Origin: Negativicoccus succinicivorans
GTDB taxonomy: Bacteria > Bacillota > Negativicutes > Veillonellales > Negativicoccaceae
Length of the DNA: 38,121 nucleotides
Assembly (NCBI RefSeq): GCF_014207605.1
Contig: NZ_JACHHI010000008.1
Coordinates: 1-38,121 of the forward strand
Direction of reading: 5' to 3'
The notes under the pieces: generated by a model
Told to the model about the DNA's origin: nothing
The model's input: only the letters and a program-made list of their open reading frames with translations
Databases searched by the model: none
Program-made: the position numbers and the translations under genes
Shown: piece after piece, positions 1 through 6,204 of the stretch
Position numbering within the stretch: the stretch's first letter is position 1
Layout of the letters: the number at the start of each line of letters is the position of its first letter

Positions 1-93
<93 letters not shown>

Positions 94-96
94 CGT

Positions 97-172
97 AGGG
101 GTATAGCTCAATTGGTAGAGTAGCGGTCTCCAAAACCGTTGGTTGAGGGTTCAAGTCCTTCTGCCCCTGCCA
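97..172 (+). tRNA. trnW: tRNA-Trp (anticodon CCA)
   Basis: A cloverleaf with a 7-bp acceptor stem (AGGGGTA paired with TGCCCCT), anticodon loop CTCCAAA giving CCA, and an encoded CCA tail. It lies only a few bases after the 5S gene and is probably co-transcribed with the rRNA operon. Confidence 0.95.
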
Positions 173-179
173 ATTGCAT

Positions 180-256
180 GACTCAGTAGCTCAGCTGGAT
201 AGAGCGTTTGACTACGAATCAAAAGGTCGGGGGTTCGAATCCCTCCTGGGTCACCA
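180..256 (+). tRNA. trnR: tRNA-Arg (anticodon ACG)
   Basis: The acceptor stem GACTCAG pairs with CTGGGTC. The anticodon loop CTACGAA gives ACG, expected to be edited to ICG for CGN codons (family knowledge). The CCA tail is encoded. It is the last gene of the rRNA/tRNA unit and is followed directly by a terminator hairpin. Confidence 0.95.
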
Positions 257-261
257 CTTTA

Positions 262-287
262 AAAGCCTTCATTTGAAGGCTTTTTTA
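262..287 (+). terminator. Rho-independent terminator of rRNA/tRNA operon
   Basis: Hairpin AAAGCCTTC / GAAGGCTTT with a short ATTT loop, followed by a run of T. It sits 6 nt after tRNA-Arg. Confidence 0.9.
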
Positions 288-359
288 TTTACTGTATTTA
301 TATAAAATAACAAAATATAAACTATATTAAATTAAATAATGAGAACAAATGTTTATAAT

Positions 360-388
360 TTTACAGAAAAATAAACATATGATAATAT
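360..388 (+). promoter_or_regulatory. Possible promoter of the DUF4198-like gene
   Basis: TTTACA at 360-365 and TAATAT at 383-388, spaced 17 bp, upstream of the exported-protein gene. The area is very AT-rich, so other -10 choices exist (for example GATAAT at 381). Moderate to weak support. Confidence 0.35.
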
Positions 389-428
389 TAACCATAGGGA
401 ATTCATATTTTCTAGAGGAGGAAACGAT

Positions 429-1148
429 ATGAAAAAAGCAGTAGGATTGACTTTATGTGCAGGTTTGTTGGCAGGAGCGTTTGGTGCGGCGGATGTATCT
501 GCGCACGGTGTGTTTGTAGCGAACAGCCTGGATCAACGTGTGCTGGTTCTTGGGGAAGGACCCGGCAATAACGTCTATGATCCTGCTTGTGTACAAATGG
601 TGGAAGGCTACGACAAGAATTTTCAACCGACTGCAGTGGATGTAGTTCGGCATGGTGATCATATTTCGTTTGCCAATACAGAAAATTTGGGTGTTACGAC
701 GACTTTCTTTGATTATGGCTACTTCACTAAAACTAAAGACGGTAAAACGGTAAATGCCCCGTTTGCGGAAGTGCCGAATGCAGTCAAAACAACACATGCG
801 GTAAAATATAACGTGAATTATTGGAATCCGGAAGTCAAACCGGGTTATATCTACAACGTGCCGATACAAATCGTTCCGTCTGTCAACCCGTTGACGTTGC
901 GCAAAGGCGATACCTTTGAGATTCGTGCTTACAAAGACGGCAAACCGATGGCCGATGCGCCGTTAATTAAAGACGTAATTAATGATCTGACCAATGAATC
1001 GAAAACCGATGCGAACGGTCGTGCGACAGTTACGGTGGCAGCTAACGGTTTGAATGTACTCGGCATAGAAATTGCGTATCCGACAGATGATCCAAATACA
1101 CAGGTGAAATATTTCGCGTCCCTTTCCTTTATTATTGAGCCGGAATAA
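429..1148 (+). CDS. Exported DUF4198-like (NikK/CbiK-type) protein
   Basis: This 239-residue protein begins with a clear Sec signal peptide: MKK, a hydrophobic stretch at about 4-21, and a likely cleavage after ADVSA at residue 25. The mature chain would then start with His26-Gly. The rest is beta-rich and soluble, with no further membrane segment. It includes a C-terminal Ig-like stretch (about 150-239) with the phrase TDANGRATVTV, typical of DUF4198 proteins. That family is often periplasmic and linked to nickel or cobalt uptake. An N-terminal histidine after cleavage would suit metal binding, but this is inference. The start is fixed by an AGAGGAGG site 7 nt upstream. It is monocistronic, flanked by terminators. 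No transporter subunits lie next to it, so the metal role is untested. Confidence 0.6.
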   Translation: MKKAVGLTLCAGLLAGAFGAADVSAHGVFVANSLDQRVLVLGEGPGNNVYDPACVQMVEGYDKNFQPTAVDVVRHGDHISFANTENLGVTTTFFDYGYFTKTKDGKTVNAPFAEVPNAVKTTHAVKYNVNYWNPEVKPGYIYNVPIQIVPSVNPLTLRKGDTFEIRAYKDGKPMADAPLIKDVINDLTNESKTDANGRATVTVAANGLNVLGIEIAYPTDDPNTQVKYFASLSFIIEPE

Positions 1149-1181
1149 GCATAAAAAATTTTAATACCATTTGTAAAGATT

Positions 1182-1237
1182 AAAAGAAGACCTTTTTGCT
1201 ACTATGTACAGTAAAAAGGTCTTCTTTTGCGTTTTTT
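1182..1237 (+). terminator. Strong terminator after the DUF4198-like gene
   Basis: A perfect 16-bp stem pairs 1182-1197 with 1213-1228 around a 15-nt loop. Its 3' arm ends in TTTT and is followed by GCG and a run of seven T. The A-rich 5' side means it could also stop transcription from the other strand. Confidence 0.85.
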
Positions 1238-1337
1238 TACATGATGAGATAAAGTGATATAGTTTGTCAAGCTTTAGTAATTTTTAGGAATACTGAAAGT
1301 TTAGACATGACCTTGAATAGTTTATTATCGATCGCTA

Positions 1338-1346
1338 TGTTATAAT
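1338..1346 (+). promoter_or_regulatory. Extended -10 promoter of the DUF47-PiT operon
   Basis: TGtTATAAT at 1338-1346, a perfect -10 with the TGn extension, 44 nt upstream of the DUF47 start. No good -35 is present at 17 bp. The stretch between the preceding terminator and this site (1238-1337) holds no other feature I recognise. Confidence 0.55.
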
Positions 1347-1390
1347 GATTTTACATAGAAAAACTTTTGAGGGTGGATAGGAGACGCAGC

Positions 1391-2020
1391 ATGGCATTTC
1401 AGTTAAAACCGAAAGAAGAAAAGTTCTTTGCATTGTTGGAAAAGCACGCAGAATTGGGTGCAAATGCAGGAAAAATTCTCTACGACTGTTTTGCAAACAA
1501 AATTGACAGTAAAGACGGACTGGAGGAAGTCCAGCGGTTAAAACGAGAAGGCGCGGAGGTTCGTTCAAAGACGATGGAGCGTTTGCAAAAAACGTTTATC
1601 ACACCGATCGATCGTGAGGATATTCAATCGGTGATTGAACAGCTGGACACGGCTCTGGATGAAATTAAAGAAATCATGGACAAGATGGTTATGTATCATC
1701 CGGGCGAGCCGACTCCGGGCGCGGTTGCGATGGCACAGATCGTTGCGAAATGTATGGATGAAATTCGTAAATCGGTGTCGTATATGCGCAACCTTAAGGG
1801 TAATTATTTAAAGATTGAAGCACGCAGCATGAAAGTAAGCAATTTGGAATCACAGGGAGACGTCTACTACCATGAAGAAATGGCGAAACTCTTTACGGAA
1901 TGTACGGATCCCATTCATATTATTAAATGGAAAGAAATTCTCTCGTCCATGGAAGAAGTGGTCGATGAGTGTGAAATCCTGGTCAATACTTTTCAGCGAG
2001 TCGTATTAAAATATGCATGA
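1391..2020 (+). CDS. DUF47 family PhoU-like regulator of the PiT transporter
   Basis: A 209-residue all-helical cytoplasmic protein of the DUF47/PhoU-like family. Examples are B. subtilis YkaA and the proteins encoded next to pit genes. Features seen: FFALLEKHAELGANA near the N-terminus and the segment FITPIDREDIQ around residue 70, both characteristic of DUF47. These proteins are thought to modulate low-affinity phosphate transport. I chose the ATG at 1391 because AGGAG lies 7 nt before it; an in-frame TTG at 1367 has no ribosome site. Its stop overlaps the start of the PiT gene by 8 nt, so the two are translationally coupled. Confidence 0.9.
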   Translation: MAFQLKPKEEKFFALLEKHAELGANAGKILYDCFANKIDSKDGLEEVQRLKREGAEVRSKTMERLQKTFITPIDREDIQSVIEQLDTALDEIKEIMDKMVMYHPGEPTPGAVAMAQIVAKCMDEIRKSVSYMRNLKGNYLKIEARSMKVSNLESQGDVYYHEEMAKLFTECTDPIHIIKWKEILSSMEEVVDECEILVNTFQRVVLKYA

Positions 2021-3008
2021 GCAACTACTTCTTTGGGGAGTTATTATACTTGCCATCGCATTCGACTATATCAACGGTTTTCATGATACAGCCAATGCGG
2101 TGGCAACTTCTGTGTCTACTCGCGCCATTCAACCGAAACATGCCATTATGATGGCGGCTATTTTAAACTTTTTCGGTGCTTTGGTAAGTACAGGAGTAGC
2201 CAAGACGATTGGCGGAGATATTATTTTATCACCGTCTTTTGTAAATTCAGAAGTCTTAATCGCGGCGCTGATCGGCGCCAATTTGTGGAATATTGCGAGT
2301 TGGTATTTCGGTATGCCGTCGAGTTCTTCGCACGCACTGGTTGGCGGTCTTATTGGCGCGGTTTCAGTGAGCGTCGGTTTTCAGGCGTTGGACTGGTCAG
2401 GAATCGGCACGATCTTTTTGGCGCTCGTTTTATCGCCGGTGATTGCCTTTGGCGGCGGTTTTTTTGTGATGGTTATGTTGCTATGGTTGTTTGGACGGCG
2501 TGCACCGTTTACCCTGAATCGTAAATTTCGTCGCTTGCAGCTTTTTACGGCGGCGGCGATGGCATTTTCGCATGGTTCGAACGATGCACAAAAGTCGATG
2601 GGTATTATTACTTTGGCGCTGCTTTCCGCCGGTCATCTATCGTCGTTTGAAGTACCTCTTTGGGTCAAAGTAGTGTGCGCCACGGCGATGGCGTTAGGGA
2701 CGGCCGTAGGCGGTTGGAGAATTATTGCAACCGTAGGTCGGAAAGTGTTTCGCATGGAAAGTATTAACGGCTTTGCTGCGGATTTGAATTCCTCCATCGT
2801 TATTTCGTTGGCTACGATGTTGCACATGCCGGTCAGTACCACGCACGTTGTTTCGGGTTCTATTATGGGCGTCGGCTCTGCCAAACGTGTTACGGCTGTC
2901 AATTGGAATGTAGCGCGCAGCATGGTGGTGACGTGGGTTTCGACTATCCCGTTAAGCGGCTTGGTATCGGCATTTGTGTTTTGGTGTTTACGAGGATTCG
3001 GACTGTAG
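2013..3008 (+). CDS. pit: PiT family inorganic phosphate transporter
   Basis: A 331-residue integral membrane protein of about 10 helices. It carries the two family repeats: FDYINGFHDTANAVATSVSTRA near residue 20, and FSHGSNDAQKSMG near 190, followed by the MHMPVSTTHVVSGSIMG signature near 270. PiT proteins take up phosphate, usually as a metal-phosphate complex or with a cation, across the inner membrane. The length (331) fits short bacterial PiT members. The gene overlaps its DUF47 partner by 8 nt. The final codons and stop are part of a terminator hairpin. No pst genes are in view. Whether the co-transported ion is H+ or Na+ cannot be read from the sequence. Confidence 0.93.
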   Translation: MHEQLLLWGVIILAIAFDYINGFHDTANAVATSVSTRAIQPKHAIMMAAILNFFGALVSTGVAKTIGGDIILSPSFVNSEVLIAALIGANLWNIASWYFGMPSSSSHALVGGLIGAVSVSVGFQALDWSGIGTIFLALVLSPVIAFGGGFFVMVMLLWLFGRRAPFTLNRKFRRLQLFTAAAMAFSHGSNDAQKSMGIITLALLSAGHLSSFEVPLWVKVVCATAMALGTAVGGWRIIATVGRKVFRMESINGFAADLNSSIVISLATMLHMPVSTTHVVSGSIMGVGSAKRVTAVNWNVARSMVVTWVSTIPLSGLVSAFVFWCLRGFGL

Positions 3009-3020
3009 TCCGAATCTTTT
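2995..3020 (+). terminator. Terminator overlapping the end of the PiT gene
   Basis: GATTCGGACT (2995-3004) pairs with AGTCCGAATC (3007-3016), followed by TTTT. The TAG stop codon (3006-3008) lies in the loop and 3' arm, so the terminator is embedded in the end of the reading frame. Confidence 0.7.
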
Positions 3021-3057
3021 CTATGTCGGTGTAGAGGTTTAGCGCTTACTGTTTACA

Positions 3058-3066
3058 TGCTATAAT
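3058..3066 (+). promoter_or_regulatory. Extended -10 promoter of the CydB-like gene
   Basis: TGcTATAAT at 3058-3066, 48 nt before the start codon. The -10 is bracketed by a 5-bp inverted repeat (ATGCT / AGCAT). No convincing -35. Confidence 0.5.
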
Positions 3067-3113
3067 GAGCATAGTTTTTGAAAATATTTGATTTATATAA
3101 TAGGGGATTGGTA

Positions 3114-4136
3114 ATGAGTATTGTCGAGTCATGGATGCCCTGGCTTTCCCGGTTGGAAACACCGGGATTAGTGATCTTCATCTCGCTTTTGATCGCTTTA
3201 TATTTTTGGGTTACAGAAACTGATGTGGGTTTGGCGATCACCGCGCCGTGGACTATAAAAAATGACCGAGAGAGGATGGCGTTTTGCTCTCTCTATCGGC
3301 CGGGATTTCAGGCCAGTGAGCTTGGTTTGCTGGCCGCTTTTTGGCTACTGGAAGCTGTTTTTTTAGGGTTGCAAGGTGAGTACTATCAAGTCATTTGGAT
3401 TGGCGCGGGCTTGGTTGTTTTGAATCTGCTGCTGCGTTTGGGAGCTGCCTGGAGCAGTGGTAAAACGATTAAGGGCGCACGTGCAATACATTTTGTGCAT
3501 GCGCTGGTCTCGGTTGCTACCGTAATTTATCTGGTCACTGTAGGATTCTCCATTCTTTTAAATATGGGTATGGGGACAGTTACATCCGGCATGATTTTTT
3601 GGTCACCGATCGGAGTGGTTTGCGGTATTTGGGCCGTACTGGCTTGCACTTCGCACGGCGCGCTTTATGCAGCTTGGAAAACGACGAATCCGCTGCGCGA
3701 GAGATGTCGCGCTTTGGCATTGGTGATCCTGTTCCTGCATATTCTGCTGTCCATCATCTTGTTGCTGGCAATATATATGCTTGTGATTTTGCCGACACAG
3801 GTGAGGCCGATTTTTATTGGCGGCGGCGTGGTTTCTATTCTGATTTATTTTGCAATGTATGTAACAGCGCGTAAACGTCATGTAGGCGCAGCATATTTTC
3901 TGGGATATTTTGGCGCAATCGCGGCGTTTACCATGCATCAGCTGGTATTCTATATGATTATGCAGGAAACGGCGTCGCCGGTCGCCTGGGGGCAGATCGT
4001 GAACCGTTTACCGGCGTTATTTTTGCCGACGGTGGCGGTTGCTGTTTGCGGTGCGATTCTCGCACTGATATATAAGTGGAGTCGCCCCGTCATCGACTTG
4101 CCGCGTACCATAGGTTGGAAACAGAACGAGAAATAG
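3114..4136 (+). CDS. Orphan CydB-like (cytochrome bd subunit II family) membrane protein
   Basis: A 340-residue protein with about 8-9 predicted membrane helices. The order of landmarks follows CydB: TETDVGLAIT (35-43) at the place of the family's DGFDLGVG; RERMAFCSLYRPGFQASEL (52-70) at the place of RR-x-ML-x-x-I-x-P-x-W-x-GNEVW; and SHGALYAAWKTTNPLRERCRALA around 180-202, close to the CydB HGA-x-x-x-x-x-KT-x-x-x-x-x-ER segment. Length fits CydB. However, the WDGNEVW motif is lost (RPGFQASELG instead), and no cydA lies next to it. So this may be a diverged subunit that pairs with a CydA encoded elsewhere, or a repurposed quinol-oxidase-like protein. The start at 3114 has AGGGG 7 nt upstream. 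It is a single-gene unit. Confidence 0.5.
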   Translation: MSIVESWMPWLSRLETPGLVIFISLLIALYFWVTETDVGLAITAPWTIKNDRERMAFCSLYRPGFQASELGLLAAFWLLEAVFLGLQGEYYQVIWIGAGLVVLNLLLRLGAAWSSGKTIKGARAIHFVHALVSVATVIYLVTVGFSILLNMGMGTVTSGMIFWSPIGVVCGIWAVLACTSHGALYAAWKTTNPLRERCRALALVILFLHILLSIILLLAIYMLVILPTQVRPIFIGGGVVSILIYFAMYVTARKRHVGAAYFLGYFGAIAAFTMHQLVFYMIMQETASPVAWGQIVNRLPALFLPTVAVAVCGAILALIYKWSRPVIDLPRTIGWKQNEK

Positions 4137-4169
4137 GGAAAGGGCAGAACTTTGTTTTTTCAAAATCTA

Positions 4170-4178
4170 TGCTATAAT
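4170..4178 (+). promoter_or_regulatory. Extended -10 promoter of the small RNA candidate
   Basis: TGcTATAAT at 4170-4178, with a T-rich TTGTTT at 4152 that is too close for an ideal -35. It predicts transcription from about 4184-4185, exactly where the first hairpin begins. Confidence 0.55.
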
Positions 4179-4183
4179 GTAGT

Positions 4184-4313
4184 TGTACAGTGTTTACTGT
4201 ACCCTGATTTCAGGAGCTCTATTGATGATATTTTCCCTGATTATCAATAGAGTGTCGGTATTCTTCTCCTCTATGAATATCGACTAAAAAAGGTGACTGC
4301 GGTCACCTTTTTT
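4184..4313 (+). ncRNA. Candidate trans-acting small RNA, ~130 nt, own promoter and terminator
   Basis: A non-coding stretch between the CydB-like and kinase genes that folds into a row of hairpins. H1 is 4185-4202 (7 bp, GTTT loop). H2 is 4203-4214 (4 bp). H3 is 4217-4252 (10 bp, CTCTATTGAT with ATCAATAGAG). H4 is 4254-4284 (10 bp with one G-T pair). Then comes a terminator, A-tract plus GGTGAC/GTCACC and T-tract, at 4286-4313. The 11-nt loop of H4 is TTCTCCTCTAT and contains CTCCTC, a perfect complement of a GAGGAG ribosome site; the H3 loop has a TTTTCCC run. This is the layout of Gram-positive sRNAs that block translation with C-rich loops. It could instead be an attenuator for the downstream vitamin B6 genes, but I see no alternative antiterminator pairing. 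I do not recognise a known riboswitch family. Confidence 0.55.
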
Positions 4314-4411
4314 ATTGCTTAATTTTCTGTCATGATTTTTAACTTAAAACTGTATATTGATGTATGACAAGAAGAACTCTATGATGATCTATATCAATGA
4401 AAGGAGTACTT

Positions 4412-5284
4412 ATGAATGAAAAATCAGTCGAGTTATCGGTACTCAGTTGTCTGACCGTACACGATCTGAGTCTGATGGGACGTTGTGCATTGTCTGTCGC
4501 CATTCCGGTCTTGGCGGCATTGGGCGTACAGGCGGTACCGTTGCCCACTGCCCTTTATAGCAATCATCTGGGGTTTGCTCATCACTATATGCTGCCGCTC
4601 GATGAAGAAATACCTAAATTTGTGAAAGCATGGGAAGTGAACGGCGTTCACTTTGATGCTTTTTATAGCGGTTTTCTGGCTAATCCCGAGCAGATTCGAT
4701 TGGTACATAACCTGATTCAGCGCTATACCCATCCGGGAGATTTGATTATGATCGATCCGGCCATGGCGGATCGCGGCAAAATGTATTCCGCATTTGACCA
4801 TACGATGGTGCAAGCCATGCGCAATCTATTGCGTGATGCGACGATAACAACGCCCAATTATACCGAATCCTGTTTCTTATGTGATGTGCCGTACCATGCC
4901 GGACAGGTTTCAAAAGAGGAGGCACGGCGGTTAGCGATTGAGATTGCCGCGCTCGGACCGGAAACGGTGGTGATTACGTCATTACCGGTGGAAAAAGGTC
5001 ATTTGGCTAACTATTTGTATGACCAAAGCACGCAAACGGAGGCGTGGTTTACCTTTGCAGAAATTCCGTTACCCGCGGTAGGAACGGGCGATTTATTTGC
5101 GTCCGCGCTAGTCGGTTTGCGACTTAAAGGAGTGCCGTGGGCCGGAGCCGTGCAAGTCGCCGGTCAATTTGTGACGAATGGAATCAAACGCCTACAGGAA
5201 GCCGGAACAAAAATTGAAAACGGCGTGCCGTTTGAATTGGAATTGCCATATTTGTGGCAGGAAGGTGAAAAATATGCAAAATAG
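4412..5284 (+). CDS. pdxY: Pyridoxamine/pyridoxal kinase (PfkB/ribokinase fold)
   Basis: A 290-residue cytosolic kinase that would phosphorylate pyridoxamine/pyridoxal to the B6 phosphate forms. Near the N-terminus a beta strand is followed by VHDLSLMGRCALSVAIPVLAALGVQAVPLPTALYSNHLG, the B6 substrate lobe of pyridoxal kinases. Around 112 it has GDLIMIDPAMADRGKMYSAF. Near 225 it has the PfkB C-terminal signature AVGTGDLFASALV, with the catalytic Asp. Length matches PdxY (about 287). The ATG at 4412 is preceded by AAGGAG with 5-nt spacing; an in-frame ATG at 4397 lacks a site. It overlaps the ECF S component gene by 11 nt, so uptake and trapping of B6 are probably coupled. Confidence 0.88.
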   Translation: MNEKSVELSVLSCLTVHDLSLMGRCALSVAIPVLAALGVQAVPLPTALYSNHLGFAHHYMLPLDEEIPKFVKAWEVNGVHFDAFYSGFLANPEQIRLVHNLIQRYTHPGDLIMIDPAMADRGKMYSAFDHTMVQAMRNLLRDATITTPNYTESCFLCDVPYHAGQVSKEEARRLAIEIAALGPETVVITSLPVEKGHLANYLYDQSTQTEAWFTFAEIPLPAVGTGDLFASALVGLRLKGVPWAGAVQVAGQFVTNGIKRLQEAGTKIENGVPFELELPYLWQEGEKYAK

Positions 5285-5801
5285 CAATACTATAGAAAAA
5301 CGAAGTCAATCGACAAGACAAATGGTATATATGGGAGTAGCCATCGCGCTTTGCGTCGTCGCGACAATGGTGCTTATCCCCATGCCCGGTGGCGCTATGG
5401 TTCATATGGGCAGCGCGGCACTTTACATTATCGGAATTGTTTTCGGTCGTTGGGTAGGTGCCGTCGGTGGCGGTATCGGCTCGATGATTTTTGATGCTAT
5501 CGTGGGATTGACCGGATATACACCGTTTTCACTCGTTATTAAAGGCGTGGCAGGTTACCTCGTCGGTTACTTCGGACACACGCCGAATCGCCGGCCCAGC
5601 TACGGACGTGTGCTGATCGCGACATTGATCGCGTCGCTCTGGACTTTGGCAGGGTATGTGGTTGCCTGGTGGGCGGTCATCGGCAGCTGGCAGGCGGCGA
5701 TTGCCAATATTCCGTTTTCGCTCATGACATCTGCGTTAGGGATTGTCGTAGCATTAGCGGTAGGTCCGAAATTGTATGAATTGATTCACAAGAAAAAATA
5801 A
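5274..5801 (+). CDS. ECF transporter S component, probably for vitamin B6
   Basis: A 175-residue membrane protein with about 5-6 helices. It shows the usual S-component pattern: a short charged N-terminus, then VYMGVAIALCVVATMVLIPMP near residue 18. A small loop follows, then a Gly/Ala-rich helix pair with GRWVGAVGGGIGSMIFDAIVG around 60. S components bind the vitamin and work with a shared energising module (EcfA, EcfA', EcfT), not found in this window. The substrate is inferred only from the overlapping pyridoxamine kinase gene, as in the PdxU/PdxU2 pairs known in Firmicutes. I chose the ATG at 5274 because GGAAGGTGA lies just upstream; a longer in-frame start at 5178 would run through the kinase gene. 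Confidence 0.75.
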   Translation: MQNSNTIEKRSQSTRQMVYMGVAIALCVVATMVLIPMPGGAMVHMGSAALYIIGIVFGRWVGAVGGGIGSMIFDAIVGLTGYTPFSLVIKGVAGYLVGYFGHTPNRRPSYGRVLIATLIASLWTLAGYVVAWWAVIGSWQAAIANIPFSLMTSALGIVVALAVGPKLYELIHKKK

Positions 5802-5806
5802 TAGAG

Positions 5807-5844
5807 ACCAAAAGGGGAAGCCTGTCGCTTCCTCTTTTGGTTTT
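5807..5844 (+). terminator. Terminator after the B6 operon
   Basis: A long stem pairs 5807-5821 with 5827-5841 (ACCAAAAGgGGAAGC / GCTTCCtCTTTTGGT), followed by TTT. Confidence 0.85.
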
Positions 5845-5863
5845 AGAGAAAGTCTTTATTGAT

Positions 5864-5950
5864 GCAGGTATTGTACAATACTGCAATTGTGATTTCATTC
5901 ATAAACTATCCCTGTAAGTCCGTCGACAATTAGTGCGACGGCTTTTTATT
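5864..5950 (+). other. Intergenic hairpin pair: inverted repeat plus terminator-like element
   Basis: Between 5802 and 6204 there is no intact gene. Here an inverted repeat (GCAG-TATTG with CAATA-CTGC, one bulged G, 5864-5884) is followed by a second terminator-like hairpin (CCGTCG 5920-5925 with CGACGG 5936-5941) and a CTTTTTATTTTT tail. It could be a short RNA or the remains of a lost gene's 3' end. No clear promoter was found. Confidence 0.35.
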
Positions 5951-6015
5951 TTTATATGCACTGACGAGAATTTGGAAGAGTTCGGTTTTTAGATTTATTT
6001 ACTAAAACGTCGAAA

Positions 6016-6180
6016 ATGTGTCCCTGTCTACGTTTACATCAAAGTGGTAACAACATATTTATGCAAACGGTCGCAGATGCGTTCAATGTAGATGCCCGCT
6101 GGTATGCAAATAAAAATGAAAACGCAGGCAATGACAAAATGTTTCACCGTTTTATATCTAAATTTTGTATAATAATATAA
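6016..6180 (+). pseudogene. Possible decayed HPr-like (PtsH) remnant
   Basis: An open frame of 54 codons with no ribosome site. Its middle part can be laid over HPr: an LH pair, then exactly eight residues, then QT, as in HPr's LH-ARPATLLV-QT. This is followed by a Phe-x-x-Asp and Tyr-x-Asn pattern (DAFNVDARWYAN) like the next HPr strand. The ARPA after the active His is replaced by QSGN and the C-terminal half is missing. The match is short and made by eye. It may be chance. Confidence 0.25.
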
Positions 6181-6204
6181 AATGTTTGGGAAATGGGGAA
6201 GAGT

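Noticed and set aside
1270-1310. Three TTTAG repeats upstream of the DUF47-PiT operon as a Pho box
   Set aside because: Spacing is 10 and 17 nt rather than a regular 11, and the motif is not TTAACA-like.
4184-4313. Known riboswitch (THF, TPP, FMN) upstream of the B6 genes
   Set aside because: None of the conserved cores I know are present, and the terminator ends the element with a separate ribosome site about 90 nt later.
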